From positions 1 to 7,558 of the forward strand of contig JAEYWK010000141.1 of assembly GCA_023431345.1 (NCBI GenBank): DNA of 7,558 nt, given 5' to 3'. A program made the position numbers and the translations under genes. The DNA comes from Pseudomonadota bacterium. Lineage in GTDB: Bacteria > Myxococcota_A > Polyangia > Polyangiales > Polyangiaceae. Below the pieces are notes generated by a model that saw only the letters and a program-made list of their open reading frames with translations, had not been told where the DNA came from and searched no databases. Within the stretch, counting starts at the first letter, position 1, and each line of letters starts with the position of its first letter. Of the stretch, positions 6,183-7,558 are shown one piece after another.

Positions 6183-6214
6183 AGCCCCGGATAAAACTGG
6201 GGCTTTTTGCTTTT
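6183..6214 (+). terminator. Rho-independent terminator after the BrnT operon
   Basis: AGCCCCGG (6183-6190) pairs with CTGGGGCT (6197-6204), eight pairs including one G-T, around an ATAAAA loop. TTTTTGCTTTT follows on the plus strand. A run of four or more T is also present on the other side, so it may work in both directions. It most likely ends the transcript of the three-gene BrnT unit, although 130 bases of untranslated RNA would come first. Confidence 0.88.
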
Positions 6215-6460
6215 GTCACTCCGCCGCCGATCCGGCTTGCTGAGCGCCCGTTGACGCCAGGTTGCCGTGAGCATTCTCGGTTGCCGTTTGATGCGGCGCT
6301 GGTCGATTGAAGAAAACCGCGAAACGGGCTGCGTAGCCGCACGAAGCTTACGCGCTCCGGCGTCCTCCCGGGTCGAACGCCCGAAGGTCGCTTGGCTCTC
6401 GTCGGCACACGCCCGAGCTCGCGCTAGCCGCGTCGCAGCAAGTGATGCATCCTTGACGGC
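6215..6460. other. Intergenic region upstream of the zeta-type module, no gene supported
   Basis: About 245 bases between the BrnT terminator and the 81-aa antitoxin gene. Reading frames on either strand have no family signature and biased, arginine- and serine-rich products typical of spurious frames in GC-rich DNA. The promoter of the zeta-type module should be here. I see TTGACG-like hexamers but no matching -10 at a proper distance, so I do not place it. Confidence 0.45.
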
Positions 6461-6706
6461 ATGAACGCGCGCACGTCTGAGCCTGGCTCGATCCCGAGCG
6501 CTCCGTTCGATGATCTCGACCTTGACAACCCCGAGAACGAGGCAGAGTGGGATCGCCGTGTGATGGCGCTCGCTGCGGAGCGCCTCGCCGCGGAGCGCGT
6601 GCGTCTCGAACGGCTCGGCGTCATCGACGGTGACGGCGAGCTTGTTTCACGCGCGCTTCCCCCCGACATGCTCCCTGAGTCGGACACGACGCTCGAAACC
6701 GGCTGA
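6461..6706 (+). CDS. Putative antitoxin of the zeta-type toxin
   Basis: The gene encodes 81 aa from the ATG at 6461, without a clear ribosome binding site. The first 25 residues are Ser/Pro- and Asp-rich and probably disordered. Residues about 27-53 form a charged helix (ENEAEWDRRVMALAAERLAAERVRLERLG). The end is V-I-DGDGELVSRALPPDMLPESDT-T-LETG. The closing pattern (acidic turn, LPPDM, P-x-SDT, TG) is one I associate with small proteins encoded directly before zeta-type toxins in Proteobacteria and myxobacteria. The gene ends six bases before the toxin start, so the two form an operon in the usual antitoxin-first order. It would bind and block the kinase; a role in repressing the operon is possible but no DNA-binding motif is visible. 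It differs from the three-helix epsilon antitoxin of Gram-positive plasmids. Confidence 0.8.
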   Translation: MNARTSEPGSIPSAPFDDLDLDNPENEAEWDRRVMALAAERLAAERVRLERLGVIDGDGELVSRALPPDMLPESDTTLETG

Positions 6707-6712
6707 CGGACG

Positions 6713-7291
6713 ATGGCGCGCCCGCGCATGATCGTTGTCGCCGGACCTCCGGGGAGCGGCAAGACGAGAAGCTTTCCCGTCAGTGCGTTCGGTGCCGATG
6801 CGTTCAATATCGACGACCGCTGCGCTCAGATCCTCGGCAGCTATCGAGCAATCCCGCGCGACGTGCGGCGGGCGGTCGCGAAAGAGTGTGAGCGCTTCGT
6901 GCTCGACCACATTGAGCGCGGGCAGTCTTTCGCGGTGGAAACCACCCTCCGCACGACCGCGGCAATCGACCAAGCGGTACTCGCGCGACAGAAGGGGGTT
7001 GTCACGGACATGCATTTCATAGCTACGGACTCGATCGACGAGAACATTGCGCGCGTTATCCAGCGGGCTCAGGCTGGTGGACACGGCGCGTCCGAGCGAG
7101 AGATCCGCGCGATCCACCACGCGAGCATCGCGAATCTTGCTGCGGCGATGGGCGTATTCGATCGCGTTCGCATCTACGACTCGACGGCGAGGTGGTCACC
7201 ACCTTTGCTCGTCGCGGTCGCACGCGCGGGTCGCGTAGTTCGTCAAGGGATCACGCCCAAATGGCTCGATGCCGTGCTCGGGCAGAGGTGA
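6713..7291 (+). CDS. Zeta-toxin-family P-loop kinase
   Basis: The gene encodes 192 aa from the ATG at 6713; a second ATG at 6728 would still keep the P-loop. A beta strand MIVVAGPPGSGKT holds the Walker A motif (GPPGSGKT, 11-18). NIDDR (32-36) supplies the acidic residues expected for the substrate site. FAVETTL (73-79) fits the conserved ET-T strand of zeta toxins. R114, R118 and AGGHG (121-125) fit the arginine lid and GGH motif, and RIYDS (153-157) corresponds to the late (V/I)YDN/S strand. Zeta and PezT toxins phosphorylate UDP-N-acetylglucosamine or related nucleotide sugars and thereby block cell-wall synthesis. Compact Gram-negative members like this may have other targets, so substrate is not assigned. 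All visible catalytic positions are present, so it is likely active. It follows the 81-aa antitoxin by six bases. Confidence 0.92.
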   Translation: MARPRMIVVAGPPGSGKTRSFPVSAFGADAFNIDDRCAQILGSYRAIPRDVRRAVAKECERFVLDHIERGQSFAVETTLRTTAAIDQAVLARQKGVVTDMHFIATDSIDENIARVIQRAQAGGHGASEREIRAIHHASIANLAAAMGVFDRVRIYDSTARWSPPLLVAVARAGRVVRQGITPKWLDAVLGQR

Positions 7292-7558
7292 ACAAGGAAA
7301 CACGTCGGCGCACGAACCAGGCTCAACCGTCAAAACCGAGAAACGTTTTTCTGATCGAGGTTTCGCGCGCGTAACGAAGGTATTCGCAAGTGGTTTTCCT
7401 CGGCGCATTCTTCCGGAGCCGATGGTCGTCTAGTGTTGCCGCGCACGCTGGCTGATGGCGATTCGAGCAGGGTGCGTGATGGGCATTGGCGACGGTGCGC
7501 GATGGCTGCCACAAAAGGCGATGGCCATCGCGTAGGCCGGCGGTGACGCGCCAGCTCA
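7292..7558. other. Right-end intergenic stretch, no gene supported
   Basis: 267 bases after the zeta-type toxin. Short reading frames on both strands lack any recognisable motif or start signal. No T-rich terminator hairpin follows the toxin gene closely; the imperfect palindrome around 7339-7352 (AGAAACGTTTTTCT) is the nearest candidate. The GATGGC/GCGATGG motif recurs several times near the end. Confidence 0.5.
7498..7532. repeat. Inverted repeat near the right edge
   Basis: CGCGATGGC (7498-7506) is the exact reverse complement of GCCATCGCG (7524-7532). An inner GCC/GGC pair (7508-7510, 7517-7519) can extend the stem around an ACAAAA loop. No T tract follows, so it is unlikely to be a rho-independent terminator. 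It could be a protein-binding palindrome or part of a gene that continues outside the window. Confidence 0.55.

Noticed and set aside
6074..6408. Minus-strand open frames of 66 and 106 codons
   Set aside because: They cover the terminator and repeat copy 2 and have no recognisable product or ribosome binding site.

Overview
The window is high-GC DNA, most likely from a myxobacterium (Myxococcota; inference). The reasons are the GC- and CG-rich codon use, a Uma2-family protein of the kind that is multicopy in such genomes, an Ala/Pro-rich lipoprotein-like gene, and a tRNA gene without an encoded CCA end. No rRNA, CRISPR array, intact insertion sequence or integrase is visible.

Layout, left to right. 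A truncated lipoprotein-like gene (minus strand, 1-502) runs off the left edge. After a strongly C-biased spacer comes a compact initiator tRNA-fMet unit: promoter 698-725, tRNA 739-812 and a rho-independent terminator 822-848. A Uma2-family (DUF820) PD-(D/E)XK protein follows on the minus strand (894-1454). The next spacer holds one copy of a short dispersed repeat and a hairpin resembling the tRNA terminator.

The centre is a minus-strand two-gene unit. The upstream gene encodes a 726-aa uncharacterised two-part protein (5012-2832). The downstream gene encodes a 360-aa protein (2747-1665) whose C-terminal region resembles the anti-CRISPR AcrVA2 family. Divergent from it, after only about 40 bp, is a plus-strand unit of three overlapping genes: an unknown helical 170-aa protein, a clear BrnT-family RNase toxin (5564-5848), and a 70-aa putative antitoxin that does not look like BrnA. 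A spacer with the second repeat copy and a strong terminator (6183-6214) separates this from a zeta-toxin-like P-loop kinase (6713-7291) preceded by its likely 81-aa antitoxin (6461-6706). The last 267 bp hold no gene I can support, only a 9-bp inverted repeat.

Overall the region looks like accessory chromosome: two toxin-antitoxin modules, a Uma2 protein and an AcrVA2-like/large-protein pair near a tRNA gene. The AcrVA2-like pair and the BrnT operon with an atypical partner and an extra first gene are the best candidates for something undescribed. All functional assignments come from reading motifs by eye and from recalled family patterns; no database search was run.
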